From: Actimicrobium antarcticum
Lineage (GTDB): Bacteria; Pseudomonadota; Gammaproteobacteria; Burkholderiales; Burkholderiaceae_D
Assembly: GCF_039536745.1 (NCBI RefSeq)
Contig: NZ_BAAAZE010000008.1
Span: 868,001-932,000 of the forward strand
Reading direction: 5' to 3'
DNA: 64,000 nt
This document shows, in pieces, positions 42,103-52,239 of this stretch. The position numbers were made by a program, and so were the translations under genes. Position 1 is the stretch's first letter, and each line of letters opens with the position of its first letter. Under the pieces are notes generated by a model. The model ran no database searches. It was not told the DNA's origin and saw only the letters and a list, made by a program, of their open reading frames with translations.

Positions 42103-43628
42103 CTACAAAATCGGATCTATCGGTCAAGACAAAAAAGTATTTGGGTTAAGCGGGATATTCCGGATATTTGGCCACGCCGCCCCGTTTTGCGGTTTTTTGA
42201 CGTTGTTGCTGTCGTTGAGTTCGCTGCTGCGAGGCCACATCGGTAGCAGAACTGCATTTATTCAAAGGTATGGCGCCACTGCCGACGCCGGTCCGGGACG
42301 GATGGGCTAACGTGCTATTACCCAATGGCTCGCGAATGCACCCCTCGTTATTGAACACGACGTAATCGATCACGCCGCATAGCAGTTCGCGCTTGTCCGA
42401 ATAGACTTGACTGCACTTGACGGTCCGCCAACGACGTTTGACGGCGATGTTGCCGAACGCCAGACGGCGCCTGTCCAAGTTGATCGTGGCATTCTGGCGC
42501 AGCAGTACGTCCGTAAATACGTCGCTGTTAAGCTACGGGTCTAGATCGCTTTTGAAGATTGTCGGCTTGCAGTGCGAACACGTTGCATCGTCCAGTTTGA
42601 CGAATCGGTGCGCGGGATTGATAAAGCTAATATCCGCAATCCACTCTTGGGCGTTATGCGTCGGACGCACTTGCGGTATGGCGCGTGACCAAGCGTCATC
42701 AGGAAGCAGATTTTTTTGCGGCTTTGATACAAAAGCTTCAGGGTATCTTCGTCGATCAGTTGGGATAATAATAGCTTCCACACTAGCTTCAGACGGGGCT
42801 CACGTCGATGATAAACGGTTGCCCCGACACACTCTTCAGCGCGAACGGATAGGTAATCGCGAGGCCATTTTCTGGCGCAATCTGATCCATGCGCGTCGTC
42901 ACTGACTCAGCCCGGACTTTTTAACCCAATTAAGTTATTTTTTACCTGTTGCATTGTAAGGGCGCCGACGTTTTGCGTATTGGTAGATCGGCATAGCATG
43001 GCGCGTCCTCGAACAGCTCTCATGCCTGCGCAAGATTTCCTTTTTCCATTGCCCAACCGACATCGGGTGGATGCCTAAATCCCAGGCGGATCTGGTTGTC
43101 GGATTTTTTTATTTTGTATCGTATCGCGTCCAAGTCGTTCGTTGTAATCGGTACCTCGTACTTTCCATCTCCTGACGTAGTTCATCGCGTGTTTCTGTCA
43201 ATTTGACGACAGTTTGATCTTTTGCCTAAAATCGTGCGCGACTAAATAGTTACCTGCATTCGACAATGGTCAACCCTGTATCCGGTGCGATTTTCCGCCA
43301 GAATTAACTGCGACTGACGGGCGCTCAGACCTGGGACAATTGCGCATGCCCTGTGTTCGATGGCGCCGACCAGCAATCCTTCGCAGCTGACCCGCAATGG
43401 CTGCAAACGAAACGGCACTCCTGGTCACCGTAACTGCAGTTTCGCCAACAAGCCGGTCACGACTTAAGTACGGTACCGATGATCGATGATGTCCTTCGGA
43501 AAGAAAACGGCGAGTGTTAGTCAAAAAAATCTTGTATTATTAGAAATATTTTCATTTAAGAAATTAATTTCCGGTATTTTTATCACTCACTACGCTCCTG
43601 CGCTTGCGTCCTTAGGATTTTCTTCTAG
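42103..43628. other. gene-poor, decayed region
   Basis: This 1.5-kb stretch has no intact gene that could be supported. Base composition is visibly more AT-rich than the surroundings and stop codons break every frame. Two broken minus-strand stretches (about 42146-42478 and 42533-42790) could be remains of protein genes but match no family I recognise; another fragment looks like IS3-type transposase OrfA (42965-43100). Confidence 0.6.
42965..43100 (-). pseudogene. decayed IS3-family OrfA-like fragment
   Basis: The minus strand encodes WDLGIHPMSVGQWKKEIL, the helix-turn-helix core of IS3-type OrfA proteins (compare the general pattern GVHPxxIxxWKKxLLE). A change of frame then gives ELFEDAP, the next part of the pattern. 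Both sides are stop-ridden, so this is only a remnant. Recognition is by pattern alone. Confidence 0.45.
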
Positions 43629-44945
43629 ATGGCTTTAACAAACGGATTCCCCCAAGTTGTTCAACCAAATGTCGTTCCTTTAGTAGTCGACCACGTTGCT
43701 CTTCCTGATCAAAGCCCGCACTACATTCAGGCGGTAGCTGATCTCGGCGAGGAGCGCGAAATCGTCGCGCACGAAGATATATACGCTTCGAACGGGATGA
43801 AGCTTTTGGCCAAGGGCGCACGCATTAATCGTCAACAAGCCGAACGACTCAAGATGCATAAGCTTCAGGTGCCTCTGGACCTGGTTCTGTCGGCTGAGCA
43901 GACAATTGATGGCAGCATGCTTGCCGCGGATGCCAATCGCATGTTTGCCGAAGACCCCGTGATGTTACGGCTGGCCGAACGAAGCGGCGACCCGCAAGGA
44001 TTTCGTCAGGGACTGAGCGCGCTGACGTTGTCGCGTCCATTGGGATTTCGCCTTACTGTCATGCGCGAGAAACGCAACGGGCTGTACCGGCACACACTGC
44101 GCGTGGCGCTCATTACCCACGCCATGGCTGTTAGGCTCGATCTGACAGAAATGGAAAAACACGATGTTCTGCTGGCAGCTCTCTGCCACGATTTGGGGGA
44201 AATGCATACCGATCCCGAACTGCTTGCTTCTGATCACCGCATCACGTCGGAGCAGCGTCGCTTCATCCATGTTCATCCGATTACCAGCTACGTCATACTT
44301 CAGGCGATGCCGGACATACCGTCTGCAACCCTGCAAGCAGTGCTACACCATCATGAACGAATTGACGGTAGTGGTTATCCTCATGGCTTGACCGAAAGTG
44401 AAATCCATCCCTTGGCAAAACTGTTGTGCGTCGCGGAAGTCATGGTCGGGGTGGTTCGGCGTGCGGACCGGCATCGGCTCGATGTAATACTGCGTTTGAA
44501 CCAGCAGCGGTTCGATCCCGCCGTCTTGGGAGTATTGCGTGACCTGCTGAGAATTGGTGACAGCGAGAAGCAAGCTGCATTGCCAGAATGCGATCCTTCA
44601 GTCCACTTAACCCATGTGATGGCCGTAATCGCCGCTTGGCCCGGCGTTCGGGATGCGCTTGCCGCACAGCCGTCGTGCGGGCCGTCCCTTGGTTTTCTCA
44701 ATGAGCGCATGTCGTTGCTTCGATCACTCGTATTGCAGGTCGGGATCGATCCTGAAAATGCGGAAATGTTACTGGAACTGGCTAGGGGGGAAAGGGAGAT
44801 CCTGATCGAGCTGCATGCCACTCTGGACGAGCTGCATTGGATGATGATCGATATCGCTAACGAAGCCGAGCGCCGCACCGCGTTACTCGACCCGCTTACC
44901 CGCAGTATCGTTTTTAAATTAATCACCGTACTACGGCTAGGGTAA
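43629..44945 (+). CDS. HD-GYP domain cyclic-di-GMP phosphodiesterase
   Basis: This 438-residue soluble protein has an HD-GYP domain: H155 (YRHTLRVALITHAMA), H187-D188 (LLAALCHDLGEMH), H216-P217 (FIHVHPITSY), HHHERIDGSGYPHGL (240-254) with the GYP motif. Such domains hydrolyse c-di-GMP and control motility and biofilm. The first 130 residues hold a DUF3391-like or unknown input segment (VAHEDIYASNGMKLLAKGARINRQQAERLKMHKLQVPLDLVL resembles the N-terminal lead of HD-GYP proteins); the C-terminal 150 residues are helical. It has no receiver domain. It stands alone beside the decayed region. Confidence 0.88.
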   Translation: MALTNGFPQVVQPNVVPLVVDHVALPDQSPHYIQAVADLGEEREIVAHEDIYASNGMKLLAKGARINRQQAERLKMHKLQVPLDLVLSAEQTIDGSMLAADANRMFAEDPVMLRLAERSGDPQGFRQGLSALTLSRPLGFRLTVMREKRNGLYRHTLRVALITHAMAVRLDLTEMEKHDVLLAALCHDLGEMHTDPELLASDHRITSEQRRFIHVHPITSYVILQAMPDIPSATLQAVLHHHERIDGSGYPHGLTESEIHPLAKLLCVAEVMVGVVRRADRHRLDVILRLNQQRFDPAVLGVLRDLLRIGDSEKQAALPECDPSVHLTHVMAVIAAWPGVRDALAAQPSCGPSLGFLNERMSLLRSLVLQVGIDPENAEMLLELARGEREILIELHATLDELHWMMIDIANEAERRTALLDPLTRSIVFKLITVLRLG

Positions 44946-45143
44946 AAAAACTGCACTTTTAAAAAGGGCTGGCAGGGGTCGCGGCTTTCAAGAGCGAAGG
45001 GCTTATGAACCAGAGTGCGAGAATTTGCTTTCTGTCCTTTTCGGCCTGTTCGCGTTTAACGTGGCTTCGCATACCGTGTGGACGAGCGCTTGCGGCGCAG
45101 CGCCTTGATTTTCGATGCCAGCCGAGTGGACCTACTGCTAAAC

Positions 45144-47912
45144 CTACGTAGCAGCTACTGACGCAAACACACTCGCCCACAATTGCCGCACCGCAGCGAT
45201 CTCTGCGCTGATGCGTTCCGGGACGACCAGTGATTGCTCGTCACCCTGTAAACGGGCTTGATGCTGCAGCTTGCGGTAGTTGCGATACGCCGCCGCGGCC
45301 GCGTTCGCCAGCGCCGTATCGATCAATCCCAACTCTCCGGCCAGTTTCAGCAAGGCGATGTTGCCGATGTCGGCGGTCAGTTGCGGCCAGGCAGAGGCGT
45401 GCAGCAGGATCAGGTACTGGACAATGAACTCGATGTCGATCATGCCGCCACTGTCCTGTTTCAGCTCAAACTGGTGTGCCTTGCCGGGATGGGCACGTGT
45501 CATTTTCTGGCGCATCGCCAGCACGTCGCGCTGCAACGCGCACGCTTCGCGCGGCTGGCGCAGTACATCGTTTCGCAGCGTTTCGAAGCGATCGCCGATG
45601 GCGCTGTCGCCGGCACAAAAGCGCGCCCGCGTGAGCGCCTGGTGTTCCCAGACCCAGGCTGATTGCCGCTGGTATTTGTCGAACGCGGTGACCGTCGATA
45701 CCAGTAATCCGCTGGCGCCATCAGGCCGCAAGGCGATATCGATATCGAACAGGATGCCGGCCGGGGTATGGCTGGTCATCCAGGTAATGAAGCGCTGTGC
45801 CAGTTTGGCGTACTGGGCCGGGGCCTCCGGGTCGTCATCGTCGTACAGGAAGATCACGTCGAGGTCGGACGAATACCCGAGCTCCTTGCCACCCAGTTTG
45901 CCGTAGGCAATCACGGCGAATTGCGGCACTTCCCGATGCCGCTGCGGCAGGGTCTTCCAGACTGCCTGCACCGTCTGGTCGACCAGGATATCGGCCAGCG
46001 TGGACAGATGATCGGCCAGCCGTTCGACACTGAGCTCGCCTTCGAGGTCCTGTGCCAGCAGGCGCAGGGTCTGGGCGTGATGCATTTCGCGTAGCGTGTC
46101 GAGCTGACGTTCGGTGTCGCCGGCATGGGCCGCCAGCTGCTGTTGCAGGTCGTGCGTGAAGGCGGGCCAGTCCGGTGGTGCGCGCAGGGTGCGGTCATCG
46201 AGCAATTCATCCAGCAGGATCGGATGGTTGGTCAGGTACTTGGCGGCCCAGTCGCTGGCGCTCATCATCCGGATCACGCGCATCAGCGCCGGCGGATATT
46301 CGGTCAGCAACGCCAGGTAGGCAGCGCGCCGGGCCACGGTTTCGAGGAAGTCCAGCAGGCGGTGCAGCGTGATCAGTTGCGTCGCGCCGCAGTCGACCAG
46401 CAACGGCAGCGCCGCATTGACCAGCGTGACCAGCCGGTTGCGACTGACCTCGGGTAGTGCCTGCACGCGCGCCGATTGCCAGGTCGACAGCAAGCGCTGC
46501 GCCGCCTGTTGCGGTTCACCGAAACCGAGCGTGGTCAGGTGTTCGGCGATCGCTTCCAGTGGCTCGCCCGAGGCGATGGCGGCGTGGATGTCGGGACTGA
46601 TCGTGTCACCCGATTCCTGCGTCCCGTTCTTGTCGGAAAAAATTGCATCGAACTGGCTCGACACCAACTGGCGTTGTGCTTCCAGTGCCGCCAGCAAGCC
46701 CGCCGTATCGGCATATCCCATCATCTGTGCCACCAGCAACCGGTCCGCATCATTGGCGGGCAGCGTATGAGTTTGCGCATCATCGAGATACTGCAGCCGG
46801 TGTTCGAGATTGCGCAGGAAGGTGTACGCCTGCAGCAGCTGCTCGACCACGACCGGTTCCAGCAACTGCTTGTCGGCCAGCGTGCGCAGGACGATGCGTG
46901 TCGAGCGCTCGCGCAGGGCCGGCTCGCGGCCGCCGCGGATGAGCTGGAAAACCTGCGCCAGGAATTCGATTTCGCGGATGCCGCCACGTCCCAGTTTGAC
47001 GTTGTTGCTGCGATCGGGATGCAGCGCTTCGAGCCGCGTGACCTCGGCGCGGATCTGCCGGTGCATGCCGCGTATCGCATCGATCGAGCCGAAATCCAGA
47101 TAGCGCCGATACACGAATGGCCGGATGATCTGGTCGAGCGTATCGACGTCGGACGGGTCGCCGCAGAGCGCGCGCGCCTTGACCCAGGCATAGCGTTCCC
47201 ATTCGCGGCCCTGCACGATCAGGTATTCCTCGACCATGCCGAAACTGGCCACCAGCGGGCCGGCATTGCCGTTGGGGCGCAATGCCATGTCGACGCGGAA
47301 GGTAAAACCATCCTGCGTGATCTCTGACAGGTCACCAATCAGGCGGCGTCCCAGCCGCACAAAAAACTCGTGGTTCGACAGACTGCGCTGATGCAATCCC
47401 GAGATCCGGGTCTCGCCATCTTCCGGATACACAAAGATCAGGTCGATATCCGACGACACGTTGAGCTCGCCGCCACCGAGCTTGCCCATGCCCAGTACAA
47501 TCAGGCACTGCGGACGGCCACTGTCGTCACCGATGGGCACACCGTGGATTTCCTGCAGTTCGGCAGTCAGCGCGGCAACGTGGGTCTCGATGGCGAATTC
47601 GGCAAAGGCGGTCATGGTGTCGACTACTTGCACCAGGTCGCCGTGGTTGTTCAGGTCGCGTTCGATGAGCGTCACGATGAGCAGGTTGCGCAAGCGTCGC
47701 ATTGCGCGCGGCAGAGGCATTCCGTCGGCGATTTCTTTTTGTAATAAGCGCGCAAACACGGAGCGGGTCAGGGATAATCCGGCAAGACTGGCGATCTGCC
47801 CGTCGCGGCGCGGGTCGGCATCGTGCCAGCGGCTGTAAAAGCGCGATGCAACACGTGGTGAGAGCGCAATTGCGTCAGCGCCTTGGATGCCTGTTAAATC
47901 GGAATTCGTCAT
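45144..47912 (-). CDS. glnE: bifunctional glutamine synthetase adenylyltransferase/adenylyl-removing enzyme
   Basis: GlnE adds and removes AMP on glutamine synthetase in response to nitrogen status. The 922-residue protein has two nucleotidyltransferase domains with GKLGGGELNVSSDIDLIFVY (N-terminal, removing) and GKLGGKELGYSSDLDVIFLYD (C-terminal, adding), each followed by a PII-uridylyltransferase-like helical region. It is divergent from yhdP, 120 bases apart. Confidence 0.96.
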   Translation of the reverse strand: MTNSDLTGIQGADAIALSPRVASRFYSRWHDADPRRDGQIASLAGLSLTRSVFARLLQKEIADGMPLPRAMRRLRNLLIVTLIERDLNNHGDLVQVVDTMTAFAEFAIETHVAALTAELQEIHGVPIGDDSGRPQCLIVLGMGKLGGGELNVSSDIDLIFVYPEDGETRISGLHQRSLSNHEFFVRLGRRLIGDLSEITQDGFTFRVDMALRPNGNAGPLVASFGMVEEYLIVQGREWERYAWVKARALCGDPSDVDTLDQIIRPFVYRRYLDFGSIDAIRGMHRQIRAEVTRLEALHPDRSNNVKLGRGGIREIEFLAQVFQLIRGGREPALRERSTRIVLRTLADKQLLEPVVVEQLLQAYTFLRNLEHRLQYLDDAQTHTLPANDADRLLVAQMMGYADTAGLLAALEAQRQLVSSQFDAIFSDKNGTQESGDTISPDIHAAIASGEPLEAIAEHLTTLGFGEPQQAAQRLLSTWQSARVQALPEVSRNRLVTLVNAALPLLVDCGATQLITLHRLLDFLETVARRAAYLALLTEYPPALMRVIRMMSASDWAAKYLTNHPILLDELLDDRTLRAPPDWPAFTHDLQQQLAAHAGDTERQLDTLREMHHAQTLRLLAQDLEGELSVERLADHLSTLADILVDQTVQAVWKTLPQRHREVPQFAVIAYGKLGGKELGYSSDLDVIFLYDDDDPEAPAQYAKLAQRFITWMTSHTPAGILFDIDIALRPDGASGLLVSTVTAFDKYQRQSAWVWEHQALTRARFCAGDSAIGDRFETLRNDVLRQPREACALQRDVLAMRQKMTRAHPGKAHQFELKQDSGGMIDIEFIVQYLILLHASAWPQLTADIGNIALLKLAGELGLIDTALANAAAAAYRNYRKLQHQARLQGDEQSLVVPERISAEIAAVRQLWASVFASVAAT

Positions 47913-48032
47913 GGTGCGATGCCATCTTGTAGAAAAGTGTTCAGGAATGGTGCGCCAACTTGTGATTCTTGATCATCAATTGATTCATTCTATGCGAAGC
48001 AGTCTGGCAGATCCGTTCTGCACTAGCCCCTG

Positions 48033-51000
48033 ATGTCCGAACCTTCTTCTCACTCCCCTGTCGGTAATCGTCGCTACGCAGCTTGCTGGCGCTCGCTGCG
48101 CGTGAGCTACCGCTACCTCAATACCGCCACCCATCACACCATCGGCGCATTGCTCAGGCTGCTGGTCGTGCTGTACTTCCTGTTCTGCCTGCTGGTGCTG
48201 ATACTGCGCTATCTGGTGCTGCCCAATATCGACCACTACAAAACCGACGTCGAGCAACTGGCCTCGCGCGCGGTTGGCCAGCCGGTCAGCATTGCCACCA
48301 TCGGCGCCAGCTGGGATGGCCTGCATCCGACGCTGGCGCTGGGCAATGTGGTGATCCATGACAAGCGCGGCGAGGCCGCACTGATGTTGCCGAAGGTCGA
48401 GGCCACCCTGTCCTGGTGGAGCCTGGTCGTGGCGGATGTGCGCTTGCAGCGCCTGGCACTGGAGCGTCCCGAAATCGACATCGTGCGCGATGCACAGGGC
48501 CGTATCCAGGTCGCCGGCATCACGCTGGACGACGGCAAGCCGGGTGACAGCAAAGGTGCCGACTGGGCCTTGGTGCAGAGTGAAATTGTGATCCGTGATG
48601 GCCGCGTGCACTGGATCGACCAGCAGCGCGGGGCGCCCGAACTGCTCTTGCAGAAGGTCGACTTCACCTTGCGCAACAGCTGGCGCAATCACCGCGTCGC
48701 GCTCAACGCCGTGCCGCCGGCCGCACTGGCCGCACCGATCGATGTACGCGCCGACTTCAGTCATCCGCATTTCAGTACGCAGATATCCGACCCCCGCCAG
48801 TGGCGCGGCGAGGTCTATGCCGACCTGCACGACGCCGATCTGGCCGCCTGGAAAACCTGGCTCGATTTTCCGTTCGAGCTGCAGCGCGGCACCGGCTCGC
48901 TGCGTGCCTGGCTGAAGGTGGATCGGGCCCGCGTTGCGCAATTGACCGCCGACCTGGATGCCACCAGCGTGGCAGCGCGGCTGCGTCCCGATTTGCAGCC
49001 GCTGAACCTGACCGCGGTGCGTGGTCGCATCGACGTGCGTGAATCGCTGAATGCAAAAACCGCGCTGGGTCTGCCGACCTTTGGCGCGCACGGACACACC
49101 GTGGCGCTGACCAATTTTTCATTACAGGCCGAGGATGGCTTGCAGCTGCCCACGACCACGATCAGCGAAACCTTCATCGCCGCAACGCCATCCACACCCG
49201 AAAAATTCCACCTCGAAGCCAAAGTGCTCGACCTCGAAGTCCTCGCCAGCCTGGTCGAGCGCCTGCCGCTGCCTGCGGCGCAACAGCAGCTGCTATCGGA
49301 CTTCGCGCCACACGGGCAGCTGCGTGATTTCCAGGCCAGCTGGCAGGGTGCGTATCCGGCCATCGTTGCCTACAGCGTCAAGGGCCAGTTTGACAAACTC
49401 GGTCTGAATGCCCAACCGGCCCGCGCTGCGCAACCAAAGACGGCTGCCAGTCCGGCCCTGGCGGGCGTGCCAGCGATTCCCGGATTTGACAACCTGACTG
49501 GTTCCATCAATGCCACGGAGCGCGGCGGCGCGGTCAACCTCGCCTCGAACCAGCTCACGCTGCGTCTGCCGGGTTACCTCAGCGAGCCATCGATCTCCTT
49601 CGAGCAGCTCGCGATGCGGGCCCGCTGGTCACTGGAAAAAAACGATCAGCTTCTGCTGCATATCGACCAGCTCGACCTGCAGCAGGATGGCGTGCGGGTT
49701 GCCGTGCAAGGCCAGCACCTGATGCCATTGACCCCGACTGCCAATAACCTTGGCGCCATCGACATGACGGCGCGCATCGCCAGCATCGATATCAATCGGG
49801 TGCCGCGTTATCTGCCATTGCAAACGCCGGTCGATTTGCGCAACTGGCTGACCGGCGCGCTGCAACAGGGACAGGCTCAGGATGTCGTTGTGCGTCTGAA
49901 AGGCGCGCTGGCCGACTTCCCGTTCCGCACCACCCGGCCTGGCGACAAGCCGAAAGGCGAATTCACGGTACGCGGCAAGATCAGCGACGGTGCAATGCTG
50001 TACGCGCCTGGCGAAAAAGCGCCCGATGGCGCCGCGCCGCTTTGGCCGCTGCTCGAAAAAATCAGGGGTACGCTCTCCATCGACCGGACCCGCCTCGACA
50101 TCCGTGCCGACAGCGCGCTCAGCCGCAATGTCGTGATCGGCAAAGTCAGGGCGGTGGTGCCCGATCTGCTGGCCGACGATGCACAGCTGGACATTGATGG
50201 TGAAGCCAGCGGCAAGCTGCAGGACCTGGTGGGCTATGTCAACGCCAGTCCGGTGCTCGGCTGGATCGGTAACTTTACCGAAGACACCCGCGCTGCCGGA
50301 CCGGCGCGACTGGCGCTGAAACTGCGCCTGCCCCTGAACCACATGCTCGATGCCAAGGTGGTCGGATCGCTGCAATTCCTGAACAACGATGTCACGCTGC
50401 AAAACGGTATCCCGATGCTGACGCAGACCAACGGCAAGCTCGATTTCAATGAAGCCGGGCTAACCCTCAATGCCATCAAAGCCAATGTCATCGGTGCGCC
50501 CGCCACCATTTCGGGTGGCACCCAGCGCGATGGCAACATCCTCGTGAAGGCCGACGGCGTGATTTCGGCGGAGGGCTTGCGTAAAACCTATCCGGCGCCG
50601 TCGCTGCGACGCTTGCTGCAAAAAGTCTCCGGGTCGACACGCTTTTCAACCACCATCAGCGTCAAAAAGCAGGTGGCAGAAGTCGTCATTGAATCGAACC
50701 TGCAAGGCCTGGGACTGGACTTGCCGCTGCCGCTACGCAAGGCCGGCGTCGACGCGCTGCCGTTGCGGTTCGTGCTGGCCGACTTGCCCACCGAGACCGC
50801 CGCGCCGTTGCGCGATGAAATCAGGATCTCGCTGGGGAATGCGTTTTCTGCGCGCTACCTGCGCAGCAAGGCGCGTAACAGGGACGCCTCCTGGCAGGTG
50901 CTGCGCGGCGGTATCGGCGTCAATGCGCCGCCGCCGGAACCCGATAGCGGCTTGCACCTCAATGTCAGCCTGCGCACCTTGAATATCGATGACTGGCGCG

Positions 51001-52235
51001 CACTGGTCAGCTCGGTGATGACGGCCGACAAGTCGCTTGGGGCCGCGTCCGCAACGCCAGAGGAGGATATCGACCTGGCACCGTTCATCGAGCCGGATGT
51101 GATGGCGGCGCGCGCCACCGAACTCATCCTGTCCGGCAAGAAGCTCGATAACGTCGTGGTCGGTGTGTCGCGCCAGAACACTGTCTGGCAAGCCAATATC
51201 AATGCCGAGCAAGTCTCCGGTTACCTGACCTGGGCCGAGGCGCCGTCCGGTCGCGGATTGGGCAAGGTCACGGCGCGCCTGGCGTCGCTATCGATCCCGC
51301 AATCGGCCACGAGCGAAGTGACGGAACTGCTCGAAGGAAAAAGCAGCGCCACGCAGATTCCGGCACTGGACGTGGTGGCAGAAAGCTTCCAGCTGATGGG
51401 CAAGAATTTCGGTCGCGTCGAGCTGCTGGCCAACAATGCCGCGGTCGCTAGCGGCACCGAATGGCGCATCGGCAAATTGTCGATCGCCAATCCGGATGTG
51501 CAGCTCAATGCCACCGGAAAATTCGTCAGCAAGGATGGCCAGAGCGTCAGCAGCCTGGTCTACACGCTCGATATTGTCGATGCCGGAAAATTGCTGGAGC
51601 GGTTCGGATTTGCCAATGTACTGCGCGGTGGCAAGGGCAAGATGGAAGGTGACCTGGTCTGGGACGGCGTCCCGTTTTCGATGGATCTGCCGAGCCTGAC
51701 CGGTAAAATCCAGCTCGACCTGGCGGCAGGACAATTCCTGAAAGTCGATCCCGGTGCCGCCAAGCTGCTCGGTGTGCTCAGCCTGCAATCGCTGCCACGC
51801 CGGCTGACGCTGGATTTCCGGGACGTGTTTTCGGAAGGGTTTGCCTTCGACGGCATTACGGCCGACGCGGCTATTTCACGCGGCGTCGCCAGGACCAGCA
51901 ACTTCAAGATGCGCAGCGTGAATGCCACCGTACTACTCGATGGATCGGCCGATATCACGGCCGAGACGCAGAACCTGCACGTCGCGGTGCTGCCCGAAAT
52001 TAATGTCGGCGCTGCCTCGGTGATGTACGCTCTGGCAGTCAACCCGGTGATCGGACTTGGCTCGTTCCTGGCGCAGCTGTTCCTGCGCGAACCGTTACGG
52101 CGCGCATTCACGTTCGAATACGCAATCACCGGCCCATGGAAAGACCCTTCGGTAAAAAAACTTGACCGTACCACCGGCGAGCCGGTCAAGCCGAAGTCGT
52201 CCACCGGTACCGATGGCGCCGATCTGAAAGGATGA
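48033..52235 (+). CDS. yhdP: YhdP-family envelope protein (AsmA-like)
   Basis: This 1400-residue protein has one N-terminal membrane helix (about 38-62, LLRLLVVLYFLFCLLVLILRYLVLP) and a very long periplasmic part with DUF3971 and AsmA-like C-terminal regions (TGKIQLDLAAGQFLKVDPGAAKLLGVLSLQSLPRRLTLDFRDVFSEGFAFDGI, then ALAVNPVIGLGSFLAQLFLREPLRRAF). YhdP, TamB and YdbH form bridge-like proteins that carry phospholipids to the outer membrane in E. coli. It starts the yhdP-nitrilase-tldD group, ending 4 bases before the nitrilase gene. Confidence 0.94.
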   Translation: MSEPSSHSPVGNRRYAACWRSLRVSYRYLNTATHHTIGALLRLLVVLYFLFCLLVLILRYLVLPNIDHYKTDVEQLASRAVGQPVSIATIGASWDGLHPTLALGNVVIHDKRGEAALMLPKVEATLSWWSLVVADVRLQRLALERPEIDIVRDAQGRIQVAGITLDDGKPGDSKGADWALVQSEIVIRDGRVHWIDQQRGAPELLLQKVDFTLRNSWRNHRVALNAVPPAALAAPIDVRADFSHPHFSTQISDPRQWRGEVYADLHDADLAAWKTWLDFPFELQRGTGSLRAWLKVDRARVAQLTADLDATSVAARLRPDLQPLNLTAVRGRIDVRESLNAKTALGLPTFGAHGHTVALTNFSLQAEDGLQLPTTTISETFIAATPSTPEKFHLEAKVLDLEVLASLVERLPLPAAQQQLLSDFAPHGQLRDFQASWQGAYPAIVAYSVKGQFDKLGLNAQPARAAQPKTAASPALAGVPAIPGFDNLTGSINATERGGAVNLASNQLTLRLPGYLSEPSISFEQLAMRARWSLEKNDQLLLHIDQLDLQQDGVRVAVQGQHLMPLTPTANNLGAIDMTARIASIDINRVPRYLPLQTPVDLRNWLTGALQQGQAQDVVVRLKGALADFPFRTTRPGDKPKGEFTVRGKISDGAMLYAPGEKAPDGAAPLWPLLEKIRGTLSIDRTRLDIRADSALSRNVVIGKVRAVVPDLLADDAQLDIDGEASGKLQDLVGYVNASPVLGWIGNFTEDTRAAGPARLALKLRLPLNHMLDAKVVGSLQFLNNDVTLQNGIPMLTQTNGKLDFNEAGLTLNAIKANVIGAPATISGGTQRDGNILVKADGVISAEGLRKTYPAPSLRRLLQKVSGSTRFSTTISVKKQVAEVVIESNLQGLGLDLPLPLRKAGVDALPLRFVLADLPTETAAPLRDEIRISLGNAFSARYLRSKARNRDASWQVLRGGIGVNAPPPEPDSGLHLNVSLRTLNIDDWRALVSSVMTADKSLGAASATPEEDIDLAPFIEPDVMAARATELILSGKKLDNVVVGVSRQNTVWQANINAEQVSGYLTWAEAPSGRGLGKVTARLASLSIPQSATSEVTELLEGKSSATQIPALDVVAESFQLMGKNFGRVELLANNAAVASGTEWRIGKLSIANPDVQLNATGKFVSKDGQSVSSLVYTLDIVDAGKLLERFGFANVLRGGKGKMEGDLVWDGVPFSMDLPSLTGKIQLDLAAGQFLKVDPGAAKLLGVLSLQSLPRRLTLDFRDVFSEGFAFDGITADAAISRGVARTSNFKMRSVNATVLLDGSADITAETQNLHVAVLPEINVGAASVMYALAVNPVIGLGSFLAQLFLREPLRRAFTFEYAITGPWKDPSVKKLDRTTGEPVKPKSSTGTDGADLKG

Positions 52236-52239
52236 CCTG

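Noticed and set aside
42533..42781. Minus-strand 82-residue open frame with a CSHCK segment
   Set aside because: It is bounded by stops within a decayed stretch and matches nothing I recognise; kept only as part of the scar description.
43270..43524. 84-residue minus-strand open frame in the decayed region
   Set aside because: Low-complexity Arg/Ser/Val composition, no ribosome site and no recognised family.
44946..45143. Possible small gene between the HD-GYP gene and glnE
   Set aside because: The only open frame overlaps the end of glnE and has no start signal or motif.
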